64,000 nucleotides of DNA from NCBI GenBank assembly GCA_037074705.1, contig CM073590.1, positions 91,194,947 to 91,258,946 of the forward strand, given 5' to 3'. The notes beneath the pieces are model-generated. The model was not told the origin of the DNA. It saw nothing but the letters and a program-made list of their open reading frames with translations, and did no database searches. The position numbers and the translations under genes are program-made. The stretch is from Zhengitettix transpicula. Its lineage: Eukaryota > Arthropoda > Insecta > Orthoptera > Tetrigidae. Below, piece by piece: positions 1-12,312 of this stretch (the first letter of the stretch is position 1; every line of letters starts with the position of its first letter).

Positions 1-1475
1 CTATTACGAAATCACTCATTCGCCATTTCCATCGAACGGACGGTGTGTGATAGGGTGCATTGTCCAGGAGCAGGAAAACTTTTACAGAGCTAAATTTCCC
101 GCTTCTGCTTTAACTTACTATGCAAATGGACCAATTAAATTGCGCAATAGCAGCCAGTCACTGTGTTAGTCTTTTCCGAATAACTAATGGAAGCCATTGA
201 GTTTCTATCACTTTACCTATTGACAAAATGTTGCTCTAAGTTCCACCTTCACCAAGAGCTTTCTTTGTCGGGTGTAATTGGGGATGTATATTTGGTTTAC
301 AGAAAATAAACGACGCCAAAAGTTCTTATGGAATAATAAGCTGAAAATATTTTTAGAATTCTAAATACCCTCCTTCTATTACCATTTTGTCTAAGGTCAA
401 CAAACGCGACACTAAACACAACTCAGACATTTCAAATCTTTAAGTGGGATATTATCCACCAATTCATACATCTAGTATCAGCTATTTCACAATTTTTAAT
501 GCATTCTATATCATGAATCCTATCGAGTAGTTCAACAGAATAAATCTCCAAAGGTCCGGAAGTGTAGCATCTGCATTGCTGATCGTAACGTAAATGAGTA
601 CTATTTGTATATCCATACAAGAATTATCTGCTGCCACAGAGTACTCACTATCTTCGTTCGGGTCCGTTCGTATGTGTGACGCAGTCCACTCTTTATTACA
701 AATATTTTATTGTTCAACAATGACCGTTTTTATACATTTCTTCGAAGCCTGTCATACGGTTCTCTCATTTCTCCTTTGAACGACAGTCCTCTGAGAGCCT
801 TCACCAACTGCCAGAGTCTCTATTTACATGACACAGGATATTATTTATCTAGGTATAAGTAGTGAATATTTCGATTGAAATTGATTTGATGATGCTAAGT
901 GAGGGAAATCAATTTTGTTTTCAATAAGCGTGGAATAGTTGTTTTTATAATGCTTTAAGGCATTGCATTATAATAAAGATTATAATAATTTCATAAAAAT
1001 AAATTAAAGTATTTGTGATATATAACGTATTAATTAAAAAGGGCAGAATAATGTTATCAGTTTGTGATTACTTACAGTTTGTATATTTTGAGAATATATT
1101 ATCTGTGTATTTTCTTAATAGCCACTAGTATTATGTACAATTATGTCTAAATAAAGCATCAATAGTCTAACAATCTCGGTTTTGGGTGAATAAATCGAAT
1201 CTCATCTATTGTTTCTTATAATTTTTAATTTTCCATATATTTGAATTGTATACGACTTAGTTAATGACAATCGGTCATCTTTAAAAATAATTTAAAACAA
1301 ATTTATTGTCTTCTTCCTTGAATACCGTATTATTTTGATATTTGTTCCAACATTACAAACACTAAATTTACGGTATTTTTAAATTATTAACTTCCCTAAT
1401 CTACTCTCTTTAAAGTTCGTCATTTAGCATTAAATGCACGTAATGGTCTCATTATTATAATCAGTTTTTGGTGTA
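1..1475. other. AT-rich non-coding sequence, no gene seen
   Basis: No ORF in either strand has recognisable protein similarity or splice-flanked structure. The two ~60-codon ORFs around 430-780 overlap on opposite strands and look like chance. No repeat shared with the rest of the window was noticed. Confidence 0.5.
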
Positions 1476-1479
1476 GGTC

Positions 1480-1848
1480 TCTTGAGACCCAGAAGAATAT
1501 AAAAAGGTTACTAGATCTGGGTAAACGTCGCGGTTAAACAGCCTTTGAACGCGGCTTGATTATTGACGCTCCCAGCCACGATGCGAAAATTATCATTCGT
1601 TAATTGTTGTCAAAGTGTTTTAAGACTGGTTTATCCGGCGCAAATCTAAGTGTGAACGTGTGAGTTGTGACCGTCAGCGACTATTCAATGCTCGGGCAGA
1701 ACGAATAATTCAAAGAAATAAGAAAGACTGTTAAAAGACAACAGAAGGCCAGCGGTGCATCAGATATTAATCATGAATTCTCTCAAATGATCTCTGAACG
1801 CAATGTTCGCCATCCACTGAACCGTGACGGAAATGGAAGCTTAAAAGT
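1480..1848 (+). pseudogene. Tc1-like transposase relic, N-terminal part
   Basis: Remnant of the DNA-binding half of a Tc1/mariner-superfamily transposase. From about 1540 one frame reads AFERGLIID, which matches the FERGxII helix-turn-helix motif near the start of Tc1-type transposases. The same frame can be followed with several stops (after IIIR, after NLSVNV, after QNE) to about position 1848. There the coding trace is cut by a separate TIR element and resumes after 2502. With premature stops it cannot make protein. Seen directly: the motif and the stops. Inferred: Tc1 class, supported by the C-terminal half downstream. Confidence 0.6.
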
Positions 1849-1849
1849 T

Positions 1850-2502
1850 AATTTACGTTGGACTGTACCGTGTCCGCAACGTGCCGTGTTCCACACAGGT
1901 TGGGTGTTAATGTTGCAACGTGCTTTTTCTGTGAGAAGTGTTTCTGTGAGATGTGTGAATTCATCGAAGTGTAATTCATTGAGCTGAAATTAATGGCTGT
2001 CGTGGTCGTGAAGATGAAGAAGTTAGAAGAGACAACGAGATAATTGGTCACCTTGTACAATGAAGACCAATGTTTTGGCTACTTCAGAATTGGTGTGAAT
2101 TGTATGCATGAATTACTGAAGAAATTCAGTCCTTTCATAACAAAAGATAGATCAACATTACATAACCAAGTTTGAGTTCAAATATTTCGGATCAGTCATG
2201 TCGTACAGTGCAAGTTCATCCCTAACATACCATCTCACATCTGTCAATTACACAAATAATTGAGTAAACTTCGTTGGAGTGGAAAAAACCCGCAGCATTC
2301 ACGTGATAATTGTTGCGCTCGGGAGGGGGAGTGTAGAGCACGTTTCTGGCACGCAAAGAATCGTTTGCTACTGAACGTCTCCGTGTTTCGTCCGACTCAC
2401 GACCTGGGTGTAACATGAACACTCCTGTGTTAAACATACGTGACAATTGTTGGCCCTACTTCGAAAACGCACGTTTCGGACACGGCACGGTCTAACATAA
2501 AT
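1850..2502. mobile_element. ~650-bp TIR element nested inside the Tc1 relic
   Basis: The two ends are inverted copies of about 35 bp. The left end reads TTTACGTTGGACTGTACCGT..., and the right end, in reverse complement, reads TTTATGTTAGACCGTGCCGT.... The element sits exactly where the Tc1-like coding trace is interrupted, and that trace resumes just after it (LRPFQIHL...). No transposase is visible inside, so it looks like a non-autonomous DNA transposon. The target-site duplication could not be settled by eye, and the superfamily is unknown. Confidence 0.6.
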
Positions 2503-3125
2503 CGGCCTTAAGGCCTTTTCAAATACATTTGGTGTCTACATTTATCAATAGCAAACGTCTCCAATTCACACAAGAACAGAATTGAGTGACTGCAGAGAAT
2601 TGTAAAAAAAATGTGGTTAAGTGAATCACGTTTTCAGTTGCATCACAAAAGGGGCATTGTGTTAAAATTGGCGGAAACACCACGAATTCGTGGTGCCCAG
2701 GATCATTCTGGTACGGGCAGATTTATAATGCGGGGCATGTTTTCATGACCTTATTGGCCCTTTAATTCGTTTTGAATTACGTCTCATTAGCGAAACATAT
2801 CGTCCCTGACCAAGTTCATCCTATAATATTGATGACTAGATTGATGATTGGAGATAATGAGTCATGCCGCAGTGCTCGTATTATGCGGGGTCCTTTACAG
2901 GAACAGGTGACAGACTTTACCTTCCTTACTTGACCGTCATAATCACCAAATTTCAATCCAGTTGTGCATTGGGAGAAGTTGAAACAACAATAAAACAAAT
3001 TCACAACAACCAAATCTCACCCATAGTGCAGGTCTCGTGCAGGCATGGCGTCTGATTCCTTGCAACAACGTTCAACATCACGTGGAATCTCTGCCAACAA
3101 GAACCGGCGAGTATTAAAGGAAAAA
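2503..3125 (+). pseudogene. Tc1-like transposase relic, catalytic and C-terminal part
   Basis: Continuation of the relic begun at 1480. Recognisable pieces in order are: SKRLQFTQEQN (about 2545-2580), matching the RLxFAxEH segment; a decayed ESRFQLHH near 2625, where Tc1 proteins carry SDESRF with the first catalytic Asp; GTGRFIMRGMFS near 2711-2746, matching the GGGSVMVWGMFS motif; and a decayed C-terminal trace to AWRLIP near 3043. Stops and frameshifts are spread throughout. Individual family is not assignable. Classification rests on the order and spacing of four motifs. Confidence 0.65.
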
Positions 3126-3223
3126 CGTGGCCAAACTAAGTACTGATGATGATCATAATAATTTGGTAGTTGGTGTATAGAGAAATCTAAAATAGTTTTG
3201 TAACTTCGTATCTAATTAATTAT

Positions 3224-4266
3224 CTGAGTGCCCGGCGGTGACCGTGTATTTATTTAAATTAACCCGAAGTAGGAATTTATTCCATACTAAACTCTTGGTA
3301 AACATTTCATTTAACCAGCCAATGTTTGGAGCAGTTACCGTCCCCTTCCCGACATAACCTCTCGGCAGCTACCTTCAAACAAACCACGACGATGACTTAC
3401 GTATTCGGGAAATCTTCTACTACATAAAACAATTGTGTCTAAAAAATCACGACGAATTAAAATAGTAAAAAATACTCGCTATCTAAATAAAGTTTAGAAC
3501 TACTCCCGGTACCTTAAACGAGTAAAGAAATTCAACCTGTAACTAAATAAACACCAAAATATAGTTCCTCCCTATTAAAATAAAAAATTACGACGTAACT
3601 TAATGAGTCAAAACTACTCCGGGTAACCTCACATGAACCGCGTTCACCTCCACGAAGAGCAACATAACTTTCATCAACCACCATGTTTAAGCGAGAATTA
3701 AACTCAGCGATGGAATCTACACTAATCTCGGTCTTTTTTTATTTTTATGTAAAATCCTTCCAACACCTCCCGTACGGTAAGGGTGCTTCCCTCCCTTTCC
3801 TTCAGGAGTTGAATTAGACACTTACAACCTCTATAACAACCGTATCTTATTCAGCCACCCCAAAAACGTTTTATTCGGTGCTAATGATGGCCGTTTCCAA
3901 ATAATTTTTAAATACCACCCCATATTCATCCCCACTCCTAAATGCGGTGTGTCTTAACCCTTAAGGGTTTGTTCCTGGATCGTAAGTAACATGTGTGTAA
4001 TGTTTGGTAGAAATTGGTCTACACATTTAAGATTGCAAAAGAAAATTTTTTTCACCCCGACTCCTAGGGACTGCTGAACGACATCTTAACCAGTATGGTA
4101 AATGTCAGAATTTAACTCATGACCTCCATAATCCCAGCTTCAATACCAGTCTCCATCTCCAGTGTCCCCACTTCCACATCTAGGGGCTGAACTGCAATGT
4201 AACTGACATAGTGAATGTCATAATTAAAGACACGCAGACAGACATTCATTTATTTTCATATATTGA
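3224..4266 (+). repeat. Interspersed repeat 'G' copy 1 (TGCCCGGCGGTGACC start)
   Basis: Begins with CTGAGTGCCCGGCGGTGACC and ends with a CACGCAGACAGACATTCATTT-type tail. Other copies are at 5689, 8595 (inverted), 10484 and 12313. Shared internal phrases include GTTCCTGGATC..AAGTAACATGTG followed by GGTA(G/A)AAATTGGTCTA. No intact ORF. The fixed 5' motif and the shared 3' tail suggest one mobile family, class unknown. Confidence 0.55.
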
Positions 4267-5688
4267 GAGATAAAATAGAAGGCCCTGGGTAACCTACACT
4301 TCCAACGAATCGCGGTACAACAATTTTACGAAGAGGTGTTTCCGATTTTACCTTTTGGACACCACTTCTGAAAATAAATCACGAATGTACTAAAATAATA
4401 ATAAACTACAAAGCAGAAAAATGTTTCCAAAACGATATTTGGTAATTCTTATACTATAAACATTGATTATTAAAATGTTAATACAGATGCAATCGATATC
4501 TTGATATTAAAACTTTATAATTTGATTCAATTATTTATTTAACGGACATGATACTTGTCTGTGATATATAATATATCCCTCAAATTATTTTTGTTATGTT
4601 GTATATACGCTATGTTTTGTATTTTTTTAAAGAAATTAAAATCCAATATTAGATTGAAACCTGTTTTTTTTTAATAATATGCGCTTTTAACTCCCAATAA
4701 AGTTCATTTACGATATAATAATAATATTGGTATGAATTTACCAAAGGTAACGCTTTCATTTCAATAATGAAATACGACAATAATGTGATTTACAGCTTAG
4801 AATTTCCAATAAGGTATGAAGTGTACATAGCTCTAAAGTTTCCTTTGATAGATCGTCTTGATGAACATATGAAGCTAGTAATTTAGTGTCACATGGTTTG
4901 TTTGTGCAAGTAGGTTTATTACATTCTGCTGCTTTGATGTATTGAACCATTGCATGACGGTAATACCGTCAGATCAACGATGATATTTCACTACACAGGC
5001 AAATCATCAAGCATTAGAGGGAGGATGTTCAACAGCCACCCCTAAGGGATCTAACTAACCCTCTTGGCAAGTACATGGCTTACATAATCAAACATGATTG
5101 GCCAGGGTTGCGATTGGTAGCTGGTAAGTACAGGAAGGAATTAAGTAGTACCTAATGTATTCCAGATTAAACTTTGATATGTTTCATTTTTATAGAAAAT
5201 TATAGGTATATTGCCTGGATTTTAGATTTAAGCGTTTTACAATACAGGACAAAAATAAATTCCAAATTTAATACTAGATGTGACTGAACTACTTTCTTTG
5301 TTCTTCCTTTTTAATTTTACTTTATAAATGTTTATTAAATTTCAATATTTTTCATCTCGGACCAGAGAAGTACTTTTAAATAAAGTGACAATGATATAAT
5401 TTATGGACATTTAACATTAAAAAATGTATATAATTGCATTACATTTAATAAAAAGCTACCGAAGATAATCTTACATTTAAACACTTACTGTATTTTATTA
5501 ATTTTATTCTACAGTATGTAATGTATCGTGTTATCAATATCATTTTAACATGGCTGGTGATTACCAGGAACCAATTTTTTTACGTTTGTTGAATATCTAA
5601 GCAAAATATTAATTCACGAAAAGATTCAACGAATTAAATTTTTTATTCCTTTGTGAAAATAAATCAACGTTTCAATTTTATTGTTTTT
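4267..5688. other. AT-rich non-coding sequence
   Basis: No gene, TIR or shared repeat was recognised. It contains several short poly-T runs and one GC-richer patch around 4960-5110 that matches nothing else I noticed. Confidence 0.45.
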
Positions 5689-7165
5689 ACTAGCTGGGTG
5701 GCCGGCTTTCACCTGGTTGTCATATATCCTTGCCTCCCGATTAGACTCCAATCTCGGATGCTTTAGCGTTATTTCATGTTAAGCACATCGACCCCTATAC
5801 CGAAATATGCCGCAATGGGGTGAACTCATTGACCCCGAAAAAGTTTTCGTCGACGAATATATCGCCCGTTGTAACATGTTCGAAAAGTACACAACCGCAA
5901 CAAAAAGAGTAATGTCATAAATAAACTCAGCAACATGCATAACCCCGAATTGACTCGACTCTCGGTTGTTTTCGTGTTATTTTCTTGTAACACACATCAA
6001 CCCCGTATTCTTGCGCCCTTCCCGTGCCAAACAGGGGATGTAATTATACACAAACAACACCAATAGAAATACTATCCATGACTTCGACCACGACAAATAT
6101 TTATTCCAGGAAAATTTCGGACTTGTTTGCATGTTTGAAATTTTCCACCGGCGACCACCCCCGCTTAGGGGAGTTAAACAGCAAGTTGAATGTCAAAATT
6201 AAACTCATTGACAATCATAACCACGGATTCGATTCCAATATCGATTTTTTTGTGTTATTTTTATGTGATGCAACTCCACACCCACCATTAAGGGTGCGCC
6301 ACTCCGATATTACATTCTTATAGGGGTTGTTATTATACACATAGAAATATTAAGTCTCATTGGCCCAGAAAATTATTTAATCGACGCAAAATTCGGCCGG
6401 TTAAAATGTTCGAAAATTTCAACCCCCTTCCTCCACCATCCACCCCCGCGTGATGCCCAGTTTGTTATAAATAAACTCAGCCACATCTATAAACGCGATA
6501 TGACTCGAATATCTGTGGGTTTCGCGTTATTTTTTTGTAACGCTCCTCCACCTCTACTTCTAAGCTTGCTCCCCTAAAATGCCACTAGGGGTTGAAATAA
6601 TACACAAACAACAAAGGTAGAAATACTCTCTATCTAATTAACCCTGCAAAATATTAATTCAACGCAAATATCGGTCGTGTTTGCGTGTTTCAAAATTTAG
6701 ACCTCGTCGCTGAAGGTTAAATGACATGTTGAATGTCATAATTACACTGAGCGACATTCATAAACCTGGATTTGACGCCAAACTCGGTTGTATTCACGTT
6801 ATTTTCTTGTAACGCCCCTCCGTCACCTTCCCTAAGAGTGCTCCTTTCACAGGTTGTAAGGGGTTGAAATTATGCACAGATAACATCAGAAGAAACACTA
6901 TCGATCTCTTTGTCCGCTAAAAATATTTATAAGACTAGAATTTCTATCGTTTTAGCATGTTTGTATATTTCCACCCTCATCCATCTCACACTCTTGGGGG
7001 ATAGTAGCCGTGTCTCACCCCGATAATGTTTGTTTCCTGGTCCCAAGGAACGCTTGTAGGAAATTTTGTGAAATTTGATACACGAGTGTAGATTTGTATG
7101 CGGAACATATATACATATAAAAAATAAACAGACACACATATATACAAACACTCAGTTTTATTTAT
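5689..7165 (+). repeat. Repeat 'G' copy 2, with ~273-bp internal tandem units
   Basis: Starts ACTAGCTGGGTGGCCGG and ends in a CAGACACACATATATACAAAC tail. Inside, a block beginning AACTCAGC(A/C)ACAT..ATAA recurs near 5924, 6204, 6473 and 6745, giving a period of about 270-280 bp. Each unit holds a stretch on the pattern ATTTGAC..CTCGGTTGTTTTCGTGTTATTTT, then a C-rich stretch, then a CGACGCAAA..TCGGCCG segment. The 99-codon ORF at 6024-6323 lies across these units and is not a believable gene. Confidence 0.65.
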
Positions 7166-7270
7166 TAGATTCATAAAAGAAAAATGAACTAATACATAAA
7201 CACATATGAGTAATACTGTACATCAATATGTGAATAATACATATTTTTAAAAATTATACTTAAAATAACA

Positions 7271-7468
7271 TACAGGGTGATTTTAGCGACATGGGACAAA
7301 CTTTTATAGCTGTTACAACTTACTGAAACAAATTTATTGTATGGGTATGTACCGTCGTATGTGACGCGTTGAGGCACGTACATAAAAATATAGGCTAAAA
7401 AATGTATGTTCTAGTAAGTTGTACCACCTCTCAAAGTTTGTCCCATGACCATAGAATCATCCCGTATA
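7271..7468. mobile_element. ~200-bp TIR MITE (CAGGGTGATT ends)
   Basis: Left end TACAGGGTGATTTTAGCGAC, then ATGGGACAAACTTT and, 10 bases on, ACAACTTACT. The right end in reverse complement gives ACGGGATGATTCTATGGTC, then ATGGGACAAACTTT and ACAACTTACT. The TIRs are thus about 50 bp with a short centre, flanked by TA on both sides. This is the form of a non-autonomous Tc1/mariner-type MITE (TA target). No coding capacity. Confidence 0.75.
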
Positions 7469-7469
7469 T

Positions 7470-8594
7470 TCTATCAAATATTTTCTTTTGTTACACAGGA
7501 AATTAATTTACTGAGACATCATTCGAGTATTCCATAGTCTATGTTAGAAATTGACGGTCAGTTGCTATAGCCTGCGTAGTCGACTCTCTGAATTTAGTAA
7601 GTTTATTTAGTTAAGGTGTTTCTCAGATCCGCTGATTCTGAACCCTTTATTTTCTTTTTAAATCAGAGTATTTTTCTGTTGCAAACGTTTGAATTGTTTT
7701 TCCTTTCTTCAGCTTCTATTTCTTCTTTTACCTTTATTTCCTTTCTCTAATTTCCTCATTTATAACATTATTAAATGGAAAACCCCATCAATGTTTCGAC
7801 CAATTTCATCACAGCATTGTCAACAATTTTTAAATCCGGAAACTACTTGTTAGTTTATTTGTAAACGTGGCGAAAATTAACGTAGTGATGTTTAACATCT
7901 ACTTATTAATTTGTACTTCATTTTAAGTTACTTGATTTTAAAGCATAATAAATATTTACTAATTCATTCACTTCCTATGTACATCTTTCAATTTATCTGC
8001 GGATTAAATTTGCAATTCTTTTTTGAAACAGAAGAGGTGAGGTAGTTGATTGAATTCTTGATTGCAGAACCTGATTACCAACCGCTTGGATAATTAACGA
8101 AAAAAACTGCGCTATTTTTCCCAGCGGTAAACGAATTGTTCCAGTAAATGAGAATCGTTGGAACTACAGCATTGTCGGGACAGGATTTTCGGTATTTGTT
8201 ATATGTTATCCAGGCCTCTGGATGCATGCGGACATATGAAAGGAGGAGAGAATATGTTTAGGAAACGGCGGGGACGTGATAGATCGATAGATTCCAGTGT
8301 TCTCCAAGCCAGCACACTTTAATTGAGTCACGTAACTTTCTGTGTAGAAATTGAATGCGAAACTCACTTATTCGTATGGCGACGTCACGCTCGCCTTATA
8401 AATGCAGGCTTCTTCGCTTGAAAGAACATAAAAAATTCCTAAAAAATTCTTTCACTCGGGTGAATTATGCATTTTATGACTTTCTGCCCACTCTATGTAG
8501 TCCTAATTATAGTCGAGCATGTCAGCATCTGTGTTTTAGAAGTTACAATGAAAGTGGCAGAAATATATAGGAAGAAAGTGAGCTGAAGTAGTCA
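7470..8594. other. Non-coding sequence, no gene seen
   Basis: AT-rich. The 71-codon ORF at 8355-8570 has no recognisable similarity, no splice context and ordinary composition, so I do not call it. Confidence 0.4.
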
Positions 8595-9725
8595 ATTGCC
8601 TTGGCCCACTATTACATTCATAAATCTGGTAAGGGTAAATTTTCGTACCTGAAGCACGTATGAGAGATGAGTTACAAAAAATGAACGCGAGAAAACTAGA
8701 TTAGAGTCAAATCCGGGGTTATGGATGTCCCTGAGTTTAATTATGACATTCAACTTGCCGTTTAATCCCCAGGGGTGGGGTTGGAAATTTTCAAACATGT
8801 AAAACGGCCGATTTTTGCGTCTAATAAATATATTTCGGGGTCGATGAGATTGGTAATATATCTGTAGATGTTGCTTTAATTACCCCTTTTAGCATAGGGG
8901 TGGAAGGGTGTTACGTAGAAATTAATCAATAAAATCCGAGCTTGTTGTTGAATACGTGGTTGTGGATGTCGTTGAGTTTAATTCTGACATGAATTTTGCC
9001 AGTTATGTTGTACTTCTACCTATATGAATGGGGATGGAAGGGGAAAACAATGTGTGTATGTTCCGCATACAACACTAAACCCATGGAGAAAATTTGACCA
9101 AATTTTGTAGACGTGTTCCTTTAGAACTGAAAACAAACACTGTGGGGAGAAGACAAAGTCTACCATCGTCAGGATTGACATGAGTGGAAATATTCAAACA
9201 TGCTAAAACGGCCGACATTTGCGTCGAATAAATATTTACGAGGTCGATGAAATTGATAATACTTCTCCCAATGTTGTCTGTTTATAATTTCTACCCCTTT
9301 CTGTATTGAAGTGGAGCACTCTTAGGAGTTGGATTGGAGGTGCGTTTCATTTGAATAACTCAAAAATTACCGAGATGGGAGTAGAATCCAGGGTTATGGG
9401 TGTCCCTGAGTGTAATTATGAAATTCTCGTTGCCGTTTAACGTCCATAGGCAGGGGTGGACGAGGGAGTTCAGTTTCAAACACGTTAAAACGGCCGGTAT
9501 TTTCGTTTAATGATAATTTTTTTGGGTCAATATGATAGTTAGCGTTTCTCTAGATCTTTTGTGTATGATTTCAACACCTTTCTGATTGGGAGGGGAGCAC
9601 CTTTAAGGATACGTGTGGAGGGGCGTTACATAAACATAACGCATAAGCAACCGATTGATTCAGGGTCATTGATGTAGCTCAGTTTAATTATGCGAACCCG
9701 GGCAACGCCGGTCACCCAGCTAGTA
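8595..9725 (-). repeat. Repeat 'G' copy 3, inverted
   Basis: Reverse-strand copy of the family at 5689. It ends on the right with GGGCAACGCCGGTCACCCAGCTAGTA, the reverse complement of the family's start. The phrase GGTTATGGATGTC(C/G)(C/T)TGAGTTTAATT recurs at about 8715, 8957, 9385 and 9660, again showing internal tandem units of about 245-275 bp plus one longer interval. Together with the + copy at 5689-7165 it forms a large imperfect inverted pair. Confidence 0.65.
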
Positions 9726-10483
9726 TTAAATAAAATACGTCGTAACGTTCCTTCCCTTTGATTCGGGACCTCTTTAGACGTTTTATTATTAAGGAAACAA
9801 TTTTAATATGTTACAAATATTTAAATTTATAAGCATTAAAAGGTACAGTTATTAACTGAAATAGTTCGTGACGTTTCTTTCATTTGATTTGGAAATTCAT
9901 AAAACATTATGTTTTTAAAGAAACAATTTTAATTCGTTATAAATGTTTAAATTTGAAGAAAAGTGAAAAATACTTAGAACTCTTACCTTCAAATTCCATG
10001 GCAAATTGAATAAATAATTTAAAATAAAAAATTAACCCCCCCTTAAACTTTCATGGTCATATCTGAACTTCAGCCGAGTTATTTTGGAAAGTTTTGTCTC
10101 CAAATACCTATACATATATAATATAAAGTGATAATTCACCGTGAGATTAAAAGTGACATATACTTATAATAAATATCAGAGAATATTCCAAATAATTTTG
10201 TTCGTATACAACTTTTTGATACATCTGGTAATTTTTTAATTTGTAGGAGTTAACGCATATTAATCAAAAAATTTTAGGGAATTTAAATTTTATTGAAAGA
10301 CGTATAGCCTACACTAAATAGTGTTAAACGTCCATAGTAAATTTTGATATGGTAACAACGAAAAAAAAACGTAGTAGTGTACTGTGAAGCCAATTATATG
10401 TATTAGTTTTTTTTAATAAAGACGCTTTCGAACGATCTAAGAATCAGTATTCGTAAAGTACAGAAACGACTGTATTATAATAG
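9726..10483. other. AT-rich non-coding sequence
   Basis: The phrase GAAACAATTTTAAT.(T/C)GTTA..AAAT.TTTAAATTT occurs twice, near 9795 and 9922, so this is a degenerate local duplication. No gene seen. Confidence 0.4.
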
Positions 10484-11245
10484 TAGCTGGGTGCCCGGAG
10501 TTGCCCGTGGACTTATTTATATAAACCAGAAAAAGTATTTAATTCTATATTAATATGTACTCAAGAATTAATTTAACCTAAATATAATTGTTCCTAGTTC
10601 CGTACATACTTTTGACCGGTAGTGCATTAATTGAACAGCTTTCAAGACATTGAATTTTATTGCATCAATCCTAAAAACATACCCTCGTATATCTTCTTGT
10701 ATGAGTATTGCAGTATATAATTGCCCTTCAGTCTTCAGACATCACACAATGATGAAATTCTTAGCTAAATTTACAATGTAAACAAATGATCGCCATATTG
10801 TAGTCACTAAAAGGCACGAAAATTAACTTACATTTTCCACAATGATCGTAAAGTATTTCTTATTGTTTCTTACTATCATTAGATGGAGTATGAATTTATA
10901 AAAATTAAACTTTTTATTCAATGAAAATATTTATGCTTTATTTCATTACGGATATAGAAACTATTTCCTTTGTTCGTTGCGTAGTAACGTCTCTCTCCCT
11001 CTCGTGTGACGTCTCATAGCACATAGTAATTTAACACAAAAATTATCACGTTTTTCAATTATAATTCTTTCCACATTTATGCTAGGGGTTTATTATACCC
11101 CACAGTATCGTCTCTCGTGTTTTGAAGAATATGAGTACCAATGCTGTAATCTGTCCACGCGTTTTAATTTGTAAAGAAATTAACGTTAATACATACATAC
11201 ATACATATATACATACAAATATACACCCTTTTTTATTATATAGAT
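10484..11245 (+). repeat. Repeat 'G' copy 4 (degenerate)
   Basis: Starts AGCTGGGTGCCCGGAGTTGCCCG and ends in CATACATACATACATATATACA followed by ATACACCC. The body is AT-rich and poorly matched to the other copies, apart from a GTAATCTGTCCACGCGTTT segment before the tail that fits the family's 3' part. Confidence 0.5.
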
Positions 11246-11589
11246 ATCTGTTTGCAAAAGTACAACAACGTGAAAAGTACGTTCATTCAGCACAGCAATA
11301 AGTAACTATTTAATTGTTTTCATGTATTTAGTAATAATTTTATACGGTAATGTATTTAGTTTTTATTTGAGCAATATTTTTGTGGGAGTATAAAATTTTA
11401 TTGGTGACCTAAAGAGGGGTGACTTTAACCGCAAAGTGGAAATTATTTATTAGTTTTTGAGATCTATATTGGGACCGTTTCATTCCGCAGGGAAAGAGCG
11501 TTTGATATTGGAGTTCTTTGAGCTAGATGATGATAGTAGTTGACTCGATTGCTCCATCCAATAACCGCTGATTTCATTTACAGAATTTA

Positions 11590-11880
11590 ATCAGTTACTT
11601 TGAGTGCGACCTGCCTCGCTCTTCTGCACACACGCACCCGCGGGCATAAACAAAGGCACGATCCACGAGCACAAAAGAGGTCTGTGCAGATACGCTAAGC
11701 GGATGGCGCGGGCTGGAAGACCTATTTATGAACGAATAACGTGACCCTAATTCAGTTGCTGTCCTTCGCATGCACGCCACCAATTAAAAGACGATAGCGG
11801 TGGTTAAGTCCGTCCAGGGCGGTCTGTCGGCCGCTCACCCCATTAATTAAGCGTTATCGCCTTCTGCTGGCTTTCCATCT
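11590..11880. other. GC-richer, repeat-free block
   Basis: This block (for example CGCACCCGCGGGCATAAAC, then GGCGGTCTGTCGGCCGCTCACC) stands out from the AT-rich surroundings and is not shared with any repeat seen here. The 62-codon minus-strand ORF over it has no recognisable domain. It could be a non-coding regulatory block or an unrecognised exon. I cannot tell which. Confidence 0.3.
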
Positions 11881-12312
11881 AAATCCTTCTCACGAGCTTT
11901 GTAAATTATATTGCGTGTTGTACGTACCATTTCATTAGACTCAGTTGCGCACCGCCTAACAGAAATTGCACGTCTGTCTTAAATCTTGAGATACGAGTGT
12001 AATGGGGGATGAGATAAGGATTTCTATGAGACCATTAAACCTGCGACAAAAATAAGCTTCTGGGTAATTTCATTTAAATTTGGTTTTACTGTTAATGCAT
12101 CTCTGTCATTTAGATATTATCTTGTGTCTTAATTGTATAGCCAGCGACACTTATCTATCAGAAATGTGTTTTTGTTCCCTTTGGTCGAACAAGAACAACA
12201 AAATTCTTAAAAATAACTCTCAAATCCGCTTAAATAATATAATCCGTTCATTAAAAAGTTCTACATTTCAACACAGTATTTTCAGGCAAACAGATTATAT
12301 TTTATTTAAAAC

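Noticed and set aside
6024..6323. 99-codon + strand ORF
   Set aside because: Lies across tandem units of repeat 'G' and does not recur as an open frame in the other units.
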